Positions 7,313 through 14,936 of a stretch of DNA of 20,901 bases are shown here, piece after piece (the first letter of the stretch is position 1; every line of letters starts with the position of its first letter). The position numbers were made by a program, and so were the translations under genes. The notes under the pieces were generated by a model. It searched no databases. It was given only the letters and a program-made list of their open reading frames with translations, and had not been told where the DNA came from. The DNA comes from a bacterium HR23 (lineage in GTDB: Bacteria > Chloroflexota > Dehalococcoidia > Lucifugimonadales > HRBIN23). Location of the stretch: NCBI GenBank assembly GCA_002923335.1, contig BEHZ01000013.1:1-20901 (forward strand), written 5' to 3'.

Positions 7313-7338
7313 CCAGGCGCCCCCGTCCCCATAGCGCC

Positions 7339-7353
7339 GGGGGCCTTGCCCCC
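7339..7353. terminator. Short GC hairpin between convergent genes
   Basis: GGGGGC-CTT-GCCCCC forms a perfect 6-bp stem in the 52-base gap between two convergent stop codons. There is no T tract; a role in termination for either strand is inferred from position. Confidence 0.4.
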
Positions 7354-7364
7354 ACCGCTAACGG

Positions 7365-8588
7365 TTATTCACGCCTCCTCCACGCAAACAGCAGGAGCCA
7401 GAGGGACACCACGCCCATCCCCAGCACGGCAAAGGCAAGGATGAGGCCCGGGTTAGGTGTGGTCCCCGAGGGGTCTCCACGGGGGGCAGGGGTGGGCGAG
7501 GAGGGCACCAGCCGAAGCACCTTGTCGTCGCCTGGGCGGGGGCCCGCTCGCCCGTCCCGATTGCTGGTGGTGAGATACAGGTAGCCATCCGTCCCCTGGA
7601 CGATATCCCGCAAGCGCCCCCACTCCCCCTGCAGGAGCACCTCTTGCCCCACCAGGTTCCCCTGGTCGTCCAGGTCCAGACGGCGCAGATGGGACTGCTC
7701 CCCGCCAAACCCCAGGGTTACAAAGAGCAGGTCGCCCTGCCACTGGGGATAGCGGGGGCTGGTAACGAACACCGCCCCCGCCGGGGCGATGCTGGGGGAA
7801 TACACTGCAACGGGGTCAATGAAGCGTGGGTCGCCGGCCCTCCCCTGCACCAAGGGCCAGCCGTAGTTGGCCCCCGGCACCAGGCGGTTCACCTCGTCGT
7901 TGCCCACAGGGCCGTGTTCCGTTATCCATGCCTGCCCCGTTCGGGGGTGGAAGGCCAGCCCCTGGGGGTTCCGATGCCCCAGGGTATACACCAGGGAACC
8001 AGGGAAGGGGTTATCGGGGGGCGGGAAGCCGCCCCTCTCCATGCGCAGAACCTTGCCCGCCAGGGAGGAGAGGTCTTGGGCCAACTCGGGGCGTCGGGCG
8101 TCCCCGGTGGTCGCCCACAGCATCCCGTCGGGGCCAAACTTCAGCCGGCACCCGTCGTGGATCTCCGCTCCCGGGATGCCGTCCACCAGCACCGTCTCCT
8201 CCGCTCCCCGCCCTTCCACCTCTCGGAGGCGCACAATGCGGTTGGCCAGGGTGCCGTCGCCTTGGCGATAGGTGTAGCAGAGGTAAACGAAAGGCTGGGC
8301 GGGAAAGGCGGGGTCCAGGGCGATGCCCATCAACCCCCCTTCCCCCACGCTGGCCACCGGCAACGCCGCCCAGGGTGGTCCCAGGAGGCGCCCCTGGGCG
8401 ACCACCCGCACCCGCCCCGGCCGTTCCGTCAGGAAGAGGCGTCCGTCGGGGGCGAAGGCCAGCGCCCAGGGCACCTCCAGCCCTTGCGCCACCACCTCCA
8501 CGGTGAAGGGCAGTTGCCCCTGGGCACGCACTGCGCCGGTGGAGAAGAGAAGCGCCAGCAGAAGAAGGACCCTCTTTGCCCACCCCAC
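7365..8588 (-). CDS. Exported PQQ-dependent aldose/sugar dehydrogenase with C-terminal membrane anchor
   Basis: A six-bladed beta-propeller of the soluble glucose dehydrogenase / Asd family, which oxidises aldoses with PQQ outside the cytoplasm. Residues 1-22 are a signal peptide (KRVLLLLALLFSTGAVRA, then QG). Family motifs include GLEVPWALAFAPDGRLF, EIHDGCRLKFGPDG with likely catalytic H144, TTGD, LGHRNPQGLAFHP and TEHGPVGNDEVN plus GANYGWP. A Pro/Thr-rich linker leads to a C-terminal transmembrane helix (about 378-400) and a basic RRRE tail, so the propeller is tethered to the membrane's outer face. Soluble homologues usually lack this anchor. The start is a GTG without a Shine-Dalgarno, six bases after a TATGAT -10 box, which suggests a leaderless message. 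An open frame continues upstream through radA antisense and is rejected. Confidence 0.85.
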   Translation of the reverse strand: MGWAKRVLLLLALLFSTGAVRAQGQLPFTVEVVAQGLEVPWALAFAPDGRLFLTERPGRVRVVAQGRLLGPPWAALPVASVGEGGLMGIALDPAFPAQPFVYLCYTYRQGDGTLANRIVRLREVEGRGAEETVLVDGIPGAEIHDGCRLKFGPDGMLWATTGDARRPELAQDLSSLAGKVLRMERGGFPPPDNPFPGSLVYTLGHRNPQGLAFHPRTGQAWITEHGPVGNDEVNRLVPGANYGWPLVQGRAGDPRFIDPVAVYSPSIAPAGAVFVTSPRYPQWQGDLLFVTLGFGGEQSHLRRLDLDDQGNLVGQEVLLQGEWGRLRDIVQGTDGYLYLTTSNRDGRAGPRPGDDKVLRLVPSSPTPAPRGDPSGTTPNPGLILAFAVLGMGVVSLWLLLFAWRRRE

Positions 8589-8594
8589 GCCGTT

Positions 8595-8600
8595 ATCATA
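8595..8600 (-). promoter_or_regulatory. -10 box for a leaderless sugar dehydrogenase transcript
   Basis: The minus strand reads TATGAT (8600-8595), then six bases, then the GTG start at 8588. The transcription start would fall on the first base of the start codon, and no ribosome site precedes it. The -35 region is poor. Confidence 0.42.
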
Positions 8601-8631
8601 CCCAAAAGAAGGGGCCAGTAGGCCTGTGCCC

Positions 8632-8640
8632 TGGTAGAAT
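8632..8640 (+). promoter_or_regulatory. Extended -10 promoter for radA
   Basis: TGG-TAGAAT is an extended -10 element 17 bases before the radA ATG at 8658. The leader of about 11 bases contains AAAGGGAAAAG as ribosome site. It is divergent from, and about 35 bases away from, the opposing -10 box at 8595-8600. Confidence 0.5.
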
Positions 8641-8657
8641 AAGGGCAAAGGGAAAAG

Positions 8658-10286
8658 ATGCCCAAAGGGGAACGGCACGCCTATTTCTGTCAGCACTGTG
8701 GCTGGGAAAGCCCCCAGTGGTTTGGCTTCTGCCGTGCGTGTGGCGTGCAGGAGCCCCTGGTGGAGGCCCCTCTGCCGACTGCCCAGCGCTCCGCCTGGGT
8801 AACGCCTGGCGGGGAGCCGATGGAACTGGCCGAGGTGCGGGTGGAGGGCGCACCCCGCATTCCCCTCCCCCTGCCCGAGGTGAACCGTGTGCTGGGCGGG
8901 GGGCTGGTGCCGGGGAGCATCCTCCTCCTGGCGGGGGAGCCGGGCATCGGCAAGTCCACCCTCCTCCTGCAGATAGCCCACGCCCTCGCCCAGCAAGGGC
9001 CGGTGGTCTACCTGGCGGGGGAGGAATCCCCCGAGCAGGTGCGCCTGCGCTCCCAACGCCTGGGTATAGACGGTCGTGGCATCTTCCTCCTCTCCGACAC
9101 CTGCATAGACACCCTCCCCGAACGCCTGGAGCGCTTCTCCCCTAGCCTGCTCATCGTGGATTCCGTCCAGACCCTCTTCACCCAAGAGGCCGAGGGGACG
9201 CCGGGAAGCGTCGTTCAGGTGCGGGAGTGCACCCGACGCCTCCTCCAGTGGGGCAAGGGGAGAAGGGTGCCGGTGCTCCTGGTGGGGCACGTAACCAAAG
9301 CCGGGGAGGTGGCGGGGCCGGAGGTGCTCCAGCACATGGTAGATGCGGTGCTCTCACTGGAGGGGGAAAGGCGCACCGCCCTGCGCCTCCTGCGGGCCGA
9401 GAAGAACCGCTTCGGCTCCACCCAGGAGGTGGCGGTGCTGGAGATGACCGCCCACGGCCTGCGGGAGGTGGCCGACCCCTCCCGTTACCTTCTAGAGGGG
9501 CGCTCCCAGGCCCCCGGCTCTGCCGTTGCTCCCTTGCTGGTGGGCGACCGCCCCCTCCTGGTGGAGGTGCAGGCCCTCACCAGCCCCACAGGTGCCCCCT
9601 CCCCCCGGCGGGATGCGGTGGGCTACGACGAGCGCCGTCTGCGGAGCATCGTCGCTACCCTGGTCCAGCGTGCCCACTTCCCCCTGGGCGACCAGGACAT
9701 CACCGTCAAGGTGGTGGGGGGCCTGCGGGTGGACGACCCGGCCGCCGACCTGGCCGTTGCGCTGGCCATCGCCTCCAGCGCCCGTGACCGCCCCCTGAAC
9801 CCCTCCACCGTTTTCCTGGGGGAGGTGGGGCTGACAGGGGAACTGCGTTCCGTCCCCCAAACGGAACGCCGACTGCAGGAATCGGCACGCCTGGGCTTCA
9901 CCTCTGCCTTGCTCCCGGCGGGCGGAGAGGCCCATAGCCCCCAGGGGATGCAGGTCCATCCTCTCCACACCCTGAGGGATGCCCTGGCCCTGGCCCTCCC
10001 CCACTTGCCACAGTCCCAAGACTCCGTGCAAGCCCTGGTGGACCTCTTCCAGCACGACGAAGAGGCCCAGCGCATCGCCCGCCGTGCCCTGGACCTGGAA
10101 GAGCGGGAGGGGCACCAGGGCCACTGGCTGGGCTTTGAATGGCACGAGGTGGAAGCGCAGGAGCGCAAACTGCGGGCCCTGGTGGGGCCGTTGCTGAAGG
10201 TGAGTTTTCGCAGTAACAGCGCCACCTGCTACCGCCTGAAGAACCCCCAGGCGGTGCGCCAGGCCCTTCAGCAGATAGGAGGCTGA
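8658..10286 (+). CDS. radA: DNA repair protein RadA (Sms) with long C-terminal extension
   Basis: RadA is a RecA-like, ring-forming helicase that drives branch migration during recombination. The 542-residue protein has the N-terminal zinc finger C11-x2-C14...C25-x2-C28, the Walker A motif GEPGIGKST with K99, a Walker B region LLIVDSVQ, and the RadA signature KNRFGS (249-254). A Lon-like domain (GGLRVDDPAADLAVALAIASS, GEVGLTGELR) follows. The family usually ends soon after the Lon-like domain, at about 450-460 residues. Here about 94 more residues follow, ending in a predicted helix-strand segment (ERKLRALVGPLL, SFRSNSATCYRL) that looks like a small winged-helix module. It opens a tight plus-strand operon with glycosyltransferase genes; the next ATG is 3 bases after its stop. 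Confidence 0.95.
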   Translation: MPKGERHAYFCQHCGWESPQWFGFCRACGVQEPLVEAPLPTAQRSAWVTPGGEPMELAEVRVEGAPRIPLPLPEVNRVLGGGLVPGSILLLAGEPGIGKSTLLLQIAHALAQQGPVVYLAGEESPEQVRLRSQRLGIDGRGIFLLSDTCIDTLPERLERFSPSLLIVDSVQTLFTQEAEGTPGSVVQVRECTRRLLQWGKGRRVPVLLVGHVTKAGEVAGPEVLQHMVDAVLSLEGERRTALRLLRAEKNRFGSTQEVAVLEMTAHGLREVADPSRYLLEGRSQAPGSAVAPLLVGDRPLLVEVQALTSPTGAPSPRRDAVGYDERRLRSIVATLVQRAHFPLGDQDITVKVVGGLRVDDPAADLAVALAIASSARDRPLNPSTVFLGEVGLTGELRSVPQTERRLQESARLGFTSALLPAGGEAHSPQGMQVHPLHTLRDALALALPHLPQSQDSVQALVDLFQHDEEAQRIARRALDLEEREGHQGHWLGFEWHEVEAQERKLRALVGPLLKVSFRSNSATCYRLKNPQAVRQALQQIGG

Positions 10287-10289
10287 GGG

Positions 10290-11015
10290 ATGCCGTCTCG
10301 CCCCCATACCACGGTGGTTATCCCGGCCTACAACGAGGAAGAAGGGATACGGGTGGTGCTGGAGAAGGTCTGTGCAGTGGTGGACGGGGGATATGAGGTC
10401 ATCGTGGTAGACGACGGTTCCACCGATAGAACCGCCGAAGTCGCCTCCCGTTTCCCGTGTCGGGTTATCCGCCATCCTACCAACCGAGGAAAGGGGGAGG
10501 CGCTGAAGACAGGCATCGCCCACGCACAGGGTGAGAATATCATCTGGATAGACGCCGACGACACCTACCCGGCCGAGCGCATCCCCGACATCGCATCGGC
10601 GCTCCGCAACGGCGTGGACCTGGTCTACGCCTCACGGCGCTCTGGGGAGGGGCACATCCCCCTTTTCAACCGCTTGGGCAACGCCCTTTTCCGCTTCCTT
10701 ATCCGTGGCATTTACCGCTTCACACCCCACGACCCCTGCACCGGCCTGTGCGGCGTCAAAAAAGTCCATCTGGAGGCCATGGCGCTTGAAGCCCGCCGTT
10801 TCGCCATTGAGTCCGAAATCGCAATGAAAGCAGGCCGGATGCGCCTCCGCATGCTGGACCTCCCTATCGTCTACCGCTCCCGCATCGGGCAGGCCAAACT
10901 GAAGGGGGTCTTTGCCGGTGCAGAAATTATGACGATGGTCTTCCGAAACCTCTTCTGGAGCCCCAGGGTCAACGGCACAGCGCATCAGGCGGACCACTGC
11001 CCAAAGGTGCCTTAG
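10290..11015 (+). CDS. GT2 family glycosyltransferase (polyprenyl-phosphate mannosyl/glucosyltransferase-like)
   Basis: A GT-A fold transferase that moves a sugar from a nucleotide donor, in this subfamily usually to a polyprenyl phosphate carrier at the inner membrane face. In the 241-residue protein TTVVIPAYNEEEGI opens the fold. VVDDGSTDRT (39-48) binds the nucleotide, NRGKGEALKTGI is typical of DPM1/DpgS-like members, and the metal-binding motif lies in IDADDTYP (87-94). It lacks the C-terminal transmembrane helices of GtrB-type relatives and so is the short, soluble form. The ribosome site AGGAGG lies within the end of radA. It ends one base before the next gene; with the GT4 and membrane genes it likely forms a glycan or lipid-linked sugar pathway. 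Confidence 0.9.
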   Translation: MPSRPHTTVVIPAYNEEEGIRVVLEKVCAVVDGGYEVIVVDDGSTDRTAEVASRFPCRVIRHPTNRGKGEALKTGIAHAQGENIIWIDADDTYPAERIPDIASALRNGVDLVYASRRSGEGHIPLFNRLGNALFRFLIRGIYRFTPHDPCTGLCGVKKVHLEAMALEARRFAIESEIAMKAGRMRLRMLDLPIVYRSRIGQAKLKGVFAGAEIMTMVFRNLFWSPRVNGTAHQADHCPKVP

Positions 11016-11016
11016 A

Positions 11017-12210
11017 ATGCGCATCCTCATGGTTGCCCACCACTGGCACCCCCATCTGGGGGGCCTGGAGGTCGTTGCACGGGAGTTGGCCACCAGACTG
11101 GTGCACCGGGGGCACCAGGTTACCGTGGTTACCTCCACCGTTGGAGCGCCCCACACGAACTGCCAGGGCCCAAGGTGGGACTGCCCCGTTTACCGCGTCC
11201 CGGCGTGGGATGCGCTGGAGCGATGGTGGGGCATCCCCTACCCCCTCTTTTCCCCTGCTCTCCTCCCCATCCTGCGTCGGCTGGTGCCCGCCCACGATGT
11301 GGTGCTGGTGCACACCCACATCTTCGCGAGTTCCGTCGCGGGTGCCCTCATGGCACGACGCTTCGGGAAACCCCTCGTGGTCTACCAGCATACCCCCTTC
11401 ATCCAATACCCCTTTCCCTGGAGCCTGGTGGAGCGGGGAGCCGACCTCTTCCTGGGGCGGTGGCCCCTGCGCTGGGCCACCCGGCTGGTCGCTAACAGCC
11501 ACGCCTCGGCCTGCTATGTGCAGGCCCTGACCCCCGGTCGCCCTGTGGAAGTGATTTACCCCGGCGTGGACACCGAGCGTTTTTCGCCCGTGGCATCCAC
11601 CGCAGAGCGCCAGGCCCTGCGCCGGCGTCTGGGCCTGCCCACCGATGCCTTTATCGCTCTGTCTGCGGGGCGCATCACCTATAAGAAGGGCCTGGACACT
11701 CTAGTGGACGCCTGCACCGCTTTACAGGGGGCCTCTGATATGCTCGTGGTTATCGTAGGGGACGGGCCTGACCGCTCCGCCCTGGAACGGCGGGCGCAGG
11801 CTCGGGGGCTTTCCTGTGTGCGTTTCGTGGGCGCAGTCCCCTTTGATGCCATGCCGAGCCTTTATCGCTCCGCCAACATCTTCGTGCTCCCCTCCCGCAC
11901 AGGAGAGGGGTTCGGGTTGGTGCTCCTGGAGGCCCTGGCCAGCGGACTGCCGGTAATAGCCACTACCAACGGAGGCCCTGCAGAGGTGGTGCACAACGGG
12001 CACAATGGCCTGTTGGTGCCCCCGGAAGACCCTCTTGCCCTGGCCCACGCCATCCGGCGCCTGAAAGAGGACACCGCCTTGGCCCAAAGGATGGGGGAAC
12101 ACGCCCGTGCCACCGCCCTGCAGATGGACTGGGAGCGCTTCGTCTCCCGCTGGGAGGTCCTGCTGCAGAGCGTCTGCGCCTTCGGGGGGCATAACGGTGG
12201 CCCAGGGTAA
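11017..12210 (+). CDS. GT4 family glycosyltransferase (GT-B fold)
   Basis: A retaining glycosyltransferase of the GT4 type, cytosolic or loosely membrane-bound. The 397-residue protein begins MRILMVAHHWHPHLGGLEVVARELA, typical of the N-terminal GT-B lobe. It has the linker motif VIYPGVDTERFSP and the GRITYKKGLDTLVDA start of the donor lobe. The EX7E motif is E297-GFGLVLL-E305, followed by ALASGLPVIATTNGGPAEVV. All elements of an active enzyme are present; donor and acceptor cannot be read from sequence, though phosphatidylinositol- or undecaprenyl-linked mannose chemistry is common in this class. The start is one base after the GT2 stop, and its end overlaps the next gene by 14 bases. Confidence 0.92.
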   Translation: MRILMVAHHWHPHLGGLEVVARELATRLVHRGHQVTVVTSTVGAPHTNCQGPRWDCPVYRVPAWDALERWWGIPYPLFSPALLPILRRLVPAHDVVLVHTHIFASSVAGALMARRFGKPLVVYQHTPFIQYPFPWSLVERGADLFLGRWPLRWATRLVANSHASACYVQALTPGRPVEVIYPGVDTERFSPVASTAERQALRRRLGLPTDAFIALSAGRITYKKGLDTLVDACTALQGASDMLVVIVGDGPDRSALERRAQARGLSCVRFVGAVPFDAMPSLYRSANIFVLPSRTGEGFGLVLLEALASGLPVIATTNGGPAEVVHNGHNGLLVPPEDPLALAHAIRRLKEDTALAQRMGEHARATALQMDWERFVSRWEVLLQSVCAFGGHNGGPG

Positions 12211-13804
12211 CGCCCGCCTAACCCTCACCCTGCCAGGAAAGGTGCTCGCTCTGCCCCTTGTGGGGAGCCTCTGGCGCTACCGTGGGTGGGCAGTGGCAGC
12301 GGGCTTGTGTGGGGGGGTGCTGGCTCTCCGCTTCGTTTACACGATGAGCCGAGGAGGGCCGCCCGGCCCCGACCCGGGCGATTGGCTGGCCCTGGGCCAT
12401 GACCTTTTCGGAGAGCGGGTGCGGGCCGCTCGCGCCGTTTTCCCCCCGCTCGTGCCGGCCCTGGCGAAAGGGTTCGCTCTCCTTCTCGGGCCGCTGCCCG
12501 GCCTGGCCCTGCTGGGAGCGCTGGCCCTGGTGGCAGCCGCTCCTGCCGTCTTCTTCATGGCGTATCACAGCGGGGGTCTCCTTTGGGCGGGGGTGGCTAC
12601 TCTAGGGGCGCTCTTCCTCCCCTACCACAACGAGGCCATGGCCTGGGGGGGATACCCCCAGTTGCTGGCAGAGGCCCTGGTGCTGGCGAGCCTTGTCCTG
12701 CTGGGCCGGGGCCTCCAAACGGGACATCAACGCCTCTTCCTGGTGTCGGCCGGGGCGGGGGTGCTGGGCATAGCCACATCGGTGTGGGGGGTGGCCTTCC
12801 TGGCCCTGAGTGTCCCCCTGCTCCTGGCCACCGCCCTGCTGGTGGGCCTTCTGCGCCCGGCAACCCTTCGGCTTCTGGGGGCGTGGTGGCTCCCCCCTGT
12901 GGTGGTGGGAGGAGTGCTCCTGACCCCCATCTACTGGGGCTACTTCTCCCACTTCGCCGAGGTGCCTCTCAACCCCTCCCGCCTCGCCCCGCCGGACGCG
13001 TTCCGTTTCGTGTTCCGGGAATGGCCCTGGGGCAGTGGCTCTATCTTCTTCGTTCTGCCCTTTTCGGCGGGGCTGGCGGTTTACTGCCTGTGGCTCGCCC
13101 CCCGGCCCAACCTCCTCGGCCTGACAGTTCCGCCCCTTATCCTCACCGCCCTGGCCTTCTACTTCCCCACCGGGGAGCCCCGATTCCTGAGCCTGCTGGA
13201 ACTGGGCATCTGGCTGGGTATCTGCGCCGTGCTGGTAGAGGCGTGGGCCGCAGCCCAGAGGCTGGCTCCCAAAGGGCAGGTGGGGGTGCGTTGGGGTCTC
13301 CTGGGGGTGGCGCTGGCCCTCACCGCCTTTGTGGTGGCCAGGGGAAACCAGCGGGCGGTGGCCTCCGACGAGTGGTATCGGGTGGTAACGCCGGAGGTGC
13401 ACCAGGCCCTGGAGTGGCTACGGCGCCACGGCATCCCCGGGAGCGTTGTCGTGGCCTCGGGCAACCTCCGGGGCTTCCAGTATTTCTGGTGGATTGAAGG
13501 CTACGCCCGCCTGCCCGCTTTCAGCGCCACCGACCCCAAGTGGATGGCTCTCAAGGACGAGGTCTGGCAGAATGCCGTCGCCCGGCAGGTGCTGGCCAGC
13601 CCCTCCCCTCAGGAGGTCGCCTCCCTGGCCCAGGAGCACCACATCCGCTACCTCTTCCTGGACAAGAGGGTGGTCAAGGAGACCGAGGTCTTCCGGCAGG
13701 CGGGCTTCGTCCCCGCCTTTGAGAACGCCACCATCCTGGTGTTGCAGTGGGGGGGCTTCACAGCCCCAGGGCCTGCTCCGCCTCCCGTGCCACCTGGCGC
13801 ATAA
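12197..13804 (+). CDS. Polytopic membrane protein, GT-C-like
   Basis: A 535-residue integral membrane protein starting at a GTG within the end of the GT4 gene (GGGGGG eight bases upstream). About nine or ten hydrophobic helices fill residues 15-405, with YHNEAMAWGGYPQLLAEA and FAEVPLNPSRLAPPDAFRF in loops. A soluble C-terminal part of about 125 residues begins TPEVHQALEWLRRHG, followed by SVVVASGNLRGFQYFWW and LAQEHHIRYLFLDK. That layout, many helices then an outer domain starting 'aleWLr...', is typical of GT-C glycosyltransferases and related putative membrane proteins, which use lipid-linked sugars. I cannot identify the catalytic acidic residue with confidence, so transferase activity is inferred mainly from the two upstream glycosyltransferases. 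Its last 47 bases overlap the convergent larC gene. Confidence 0.78.
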   Translation: MAQGNARLTLTLPGKVLALPLVGSLWRYRGWAVAAGLCGGVLALRFVYTMSRGGPPGPDPGDWLALGHDLFGERVRAARAVFPPLVPALAKGFALLLGPLPGLALLGALALVAAAPAVFFMAYHSGGLLWAGVATLGALFLPYHNEAMAWGGYPQLLAEALVLASLVLLGRGLQTGHQRLFLVSAGAGVLGIATSVWGVAFLALSVPLLLATALLVGLLRPATLRLLGAWWLPPVVVGGVLLTPIYWGYFSHFAEVPLNPSRLAPPDAFRFVFREWPWGSGSIFFVLPFSAGLAVYCLWLAPRPNLLGLTVPPLILTALAFYFPTGEPRFLSLLELGIWLGICAVLVEAWAAAQRLAPKGQVGVRWGLLGVALALTAFVVARGNQRAVASDEWYRVVTPEVHQALEWLRRHGIPGSVVVASGNLRGFQYFWWIEGYARLPAFSATDPKWMALKDEVWQNAVARQVLASPSPQEVASLAQEHHIRYLFLDKRVVKETEVFRQAGFVPAFENATILVLQWGGFTAPGPAPPPVPPGA

Positions 13805-14936
13805 CCTGCTGAAGGGGCATCCCACGCTCCTGGGCGATGCGTCGACACGCCTCGTATTCTGGGGCCACGGCCAGGGGCCTCCCCTCCCACCGCTTCACCT
13901 TCACCGGCACCGGCCCCAGGCTCGTGGAGAGGGTTATCTCCTCCCGCTGGGCCTCGTGGCGCAGGACGGGGCGGGTGCGCACCCCTAGGGTAGAGGTCTC
14001 CCGAAAGAGGAGGGCCACCGCCTCCCCCTCCAGATGGGCGGGCACCAGCGCCGACAAAAGCACCCCCGGCCGTCCCTTCTTCATCTGCAAGGGCTGGAGC
14101 CACACATCCCTGGCCCCCAGGGCGAAGAGGCGCTCCTGCACATACCCGTAAATCTGCGGGTTCATGTCATCTATATTGGTCTCCAGGAGCACAAGGGGCG
14201 ATGCCTCCGCCTCCACCGTGCCCAGCCACACCGCCAGGGCGTTGGGCCAGGAGGGGATGTCCCGGGTGCCCAGGCCATACCCATACCGCTCCACCTGCAT
14301 AACAGGGCGGGCGAAGGTAGCCAGGGTGGTTACCAGAGCGGTGCCCGTGGGGGTGGCCAGTTCCCCCACCTCCTGGGCAGGGGGAGGCACCACAGGGGCG
14401 TGGGCCAGGGAAATGAGGGCAAGGGTAGCCGGGGCCGGCACCGGCAGAAGCCCGTGCTGGGAGCGCACCAGCCCACTCCCCACCGGTAGGGGCGATGCAT
14501 ACACCCGCTCCACACCCAGGTGGGCCAGCCCCGCCACCACCCCTACCACATCCAGCAAAGTGTCCAGCGACCCCAACTCGTGCAGGTGGCTCCCCGGCCG
14601 GCCATGGGCCTCTGCCTCGGCCTGCTCCAGACGGGCGATAACCGCCAGGGCCTTCTCCTGCACCCCGGGGGGCAAGGCCGAGCCTTGCAGGGCGTGGCGG
14701 AAGTGTTCCCAGGTGGGGAAACGGGGAGCGGTGGGCTCCAGCAGGATGCGCAGGTGGGTGCCCACTATCCCACCCCGCTGTGCCGGGGACGCCTCCAGAC
14801 GCCACCCCCCAACCCCTAGGGCGTGGAAGGTCTCCTCCAGAAAGGCCAAAGGGAGGCCGGCGTCTACCAGGCCAGCCAGGAGCATATCCCCGCTCACGCC
14901 CCCAATGAGGTGCAGATAGGCGGAGCGCACCTTCAC
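13758..14936 (-). CDS. larC: Nickel-pincer cofactor nickel-insertion protein LarC (single-chain)
   Basis: LarC is the CTP-dependent nickel insertase that completes the nickel-pincer nucleotide cofactor of lactate racemase and related racemases/epimerases. The 392-residue protein is one uninterrupted frame, unlike Lactobacillus plantarum where larC1 and larC2 join by programmed frameshift. Seen here are GGVSGDMLLAGLVDAG at the N-terminus, HLHELGSLDTLLDVVG, SPLPVGSGLV and HGLLPVPAPAT in the LarC1 half, and LETNIDDMNPQIYGYV plus LQPLQMKKGRPGVLLSAL in the LarC2 half. The usual YxDxxSGISGDM opening reads YLHLIGGVSGDM, so a conserved aspartate is histidine (H9). The GTG start overlaps the upstream stop as GTGA. 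It is the last gene of larE-orphan-larC; larB and a larA racemase are not in the window. Confidence 0.93.
   Translation of the reverse strand: MKVRSAYLHLIGGVSGDMLLAGLVDAGLPLAFLEETFHALGVGGWRLEASPAQRGGIVGTHLRILLEPTAPRFPTWEHFRHALQGSALPPGVQEKALAVIARLEQAEAEAHGRPGSHLHELGSLDTLLDVVGVVAGLAHLGVERVYASPLPVGSGLVRSQHGLLPVPAPATLALISLAHAPVVPPPAQEVGELATPTGTALVTTLATFARPVMQVERYGYGLGTRDIPSWPNALAVWLGTVEAEASPLVLLETNIDDMNPQIYGYVQERLFALGARDVWLQPLQMKKGRPGVLLSALVPAHLEGEAVALLFRETSTLGVRTRPVLRHEAQREEITLSTSLGPVPVKVKRWEGRPLAVAPEYEACRRIAQERGMPLQQVMRQVAREAEQALGL

Noticed and set aside
8589..9335. Upstream extension of the sugar dehydrogenase frame on the minus strand
   Set aside because: It is antisense to radA and lacks similarity; the signal peptide and the -10 box place the start at 8588.
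12602..13402. Minus-strand open frame (266 codons) inside the GT-C-like gene
   Set aside because: The plus-strand frame has clear transmembrane periodicity and the operon context; the minus frame is rich in Gly/Arg/Pro without motifs.
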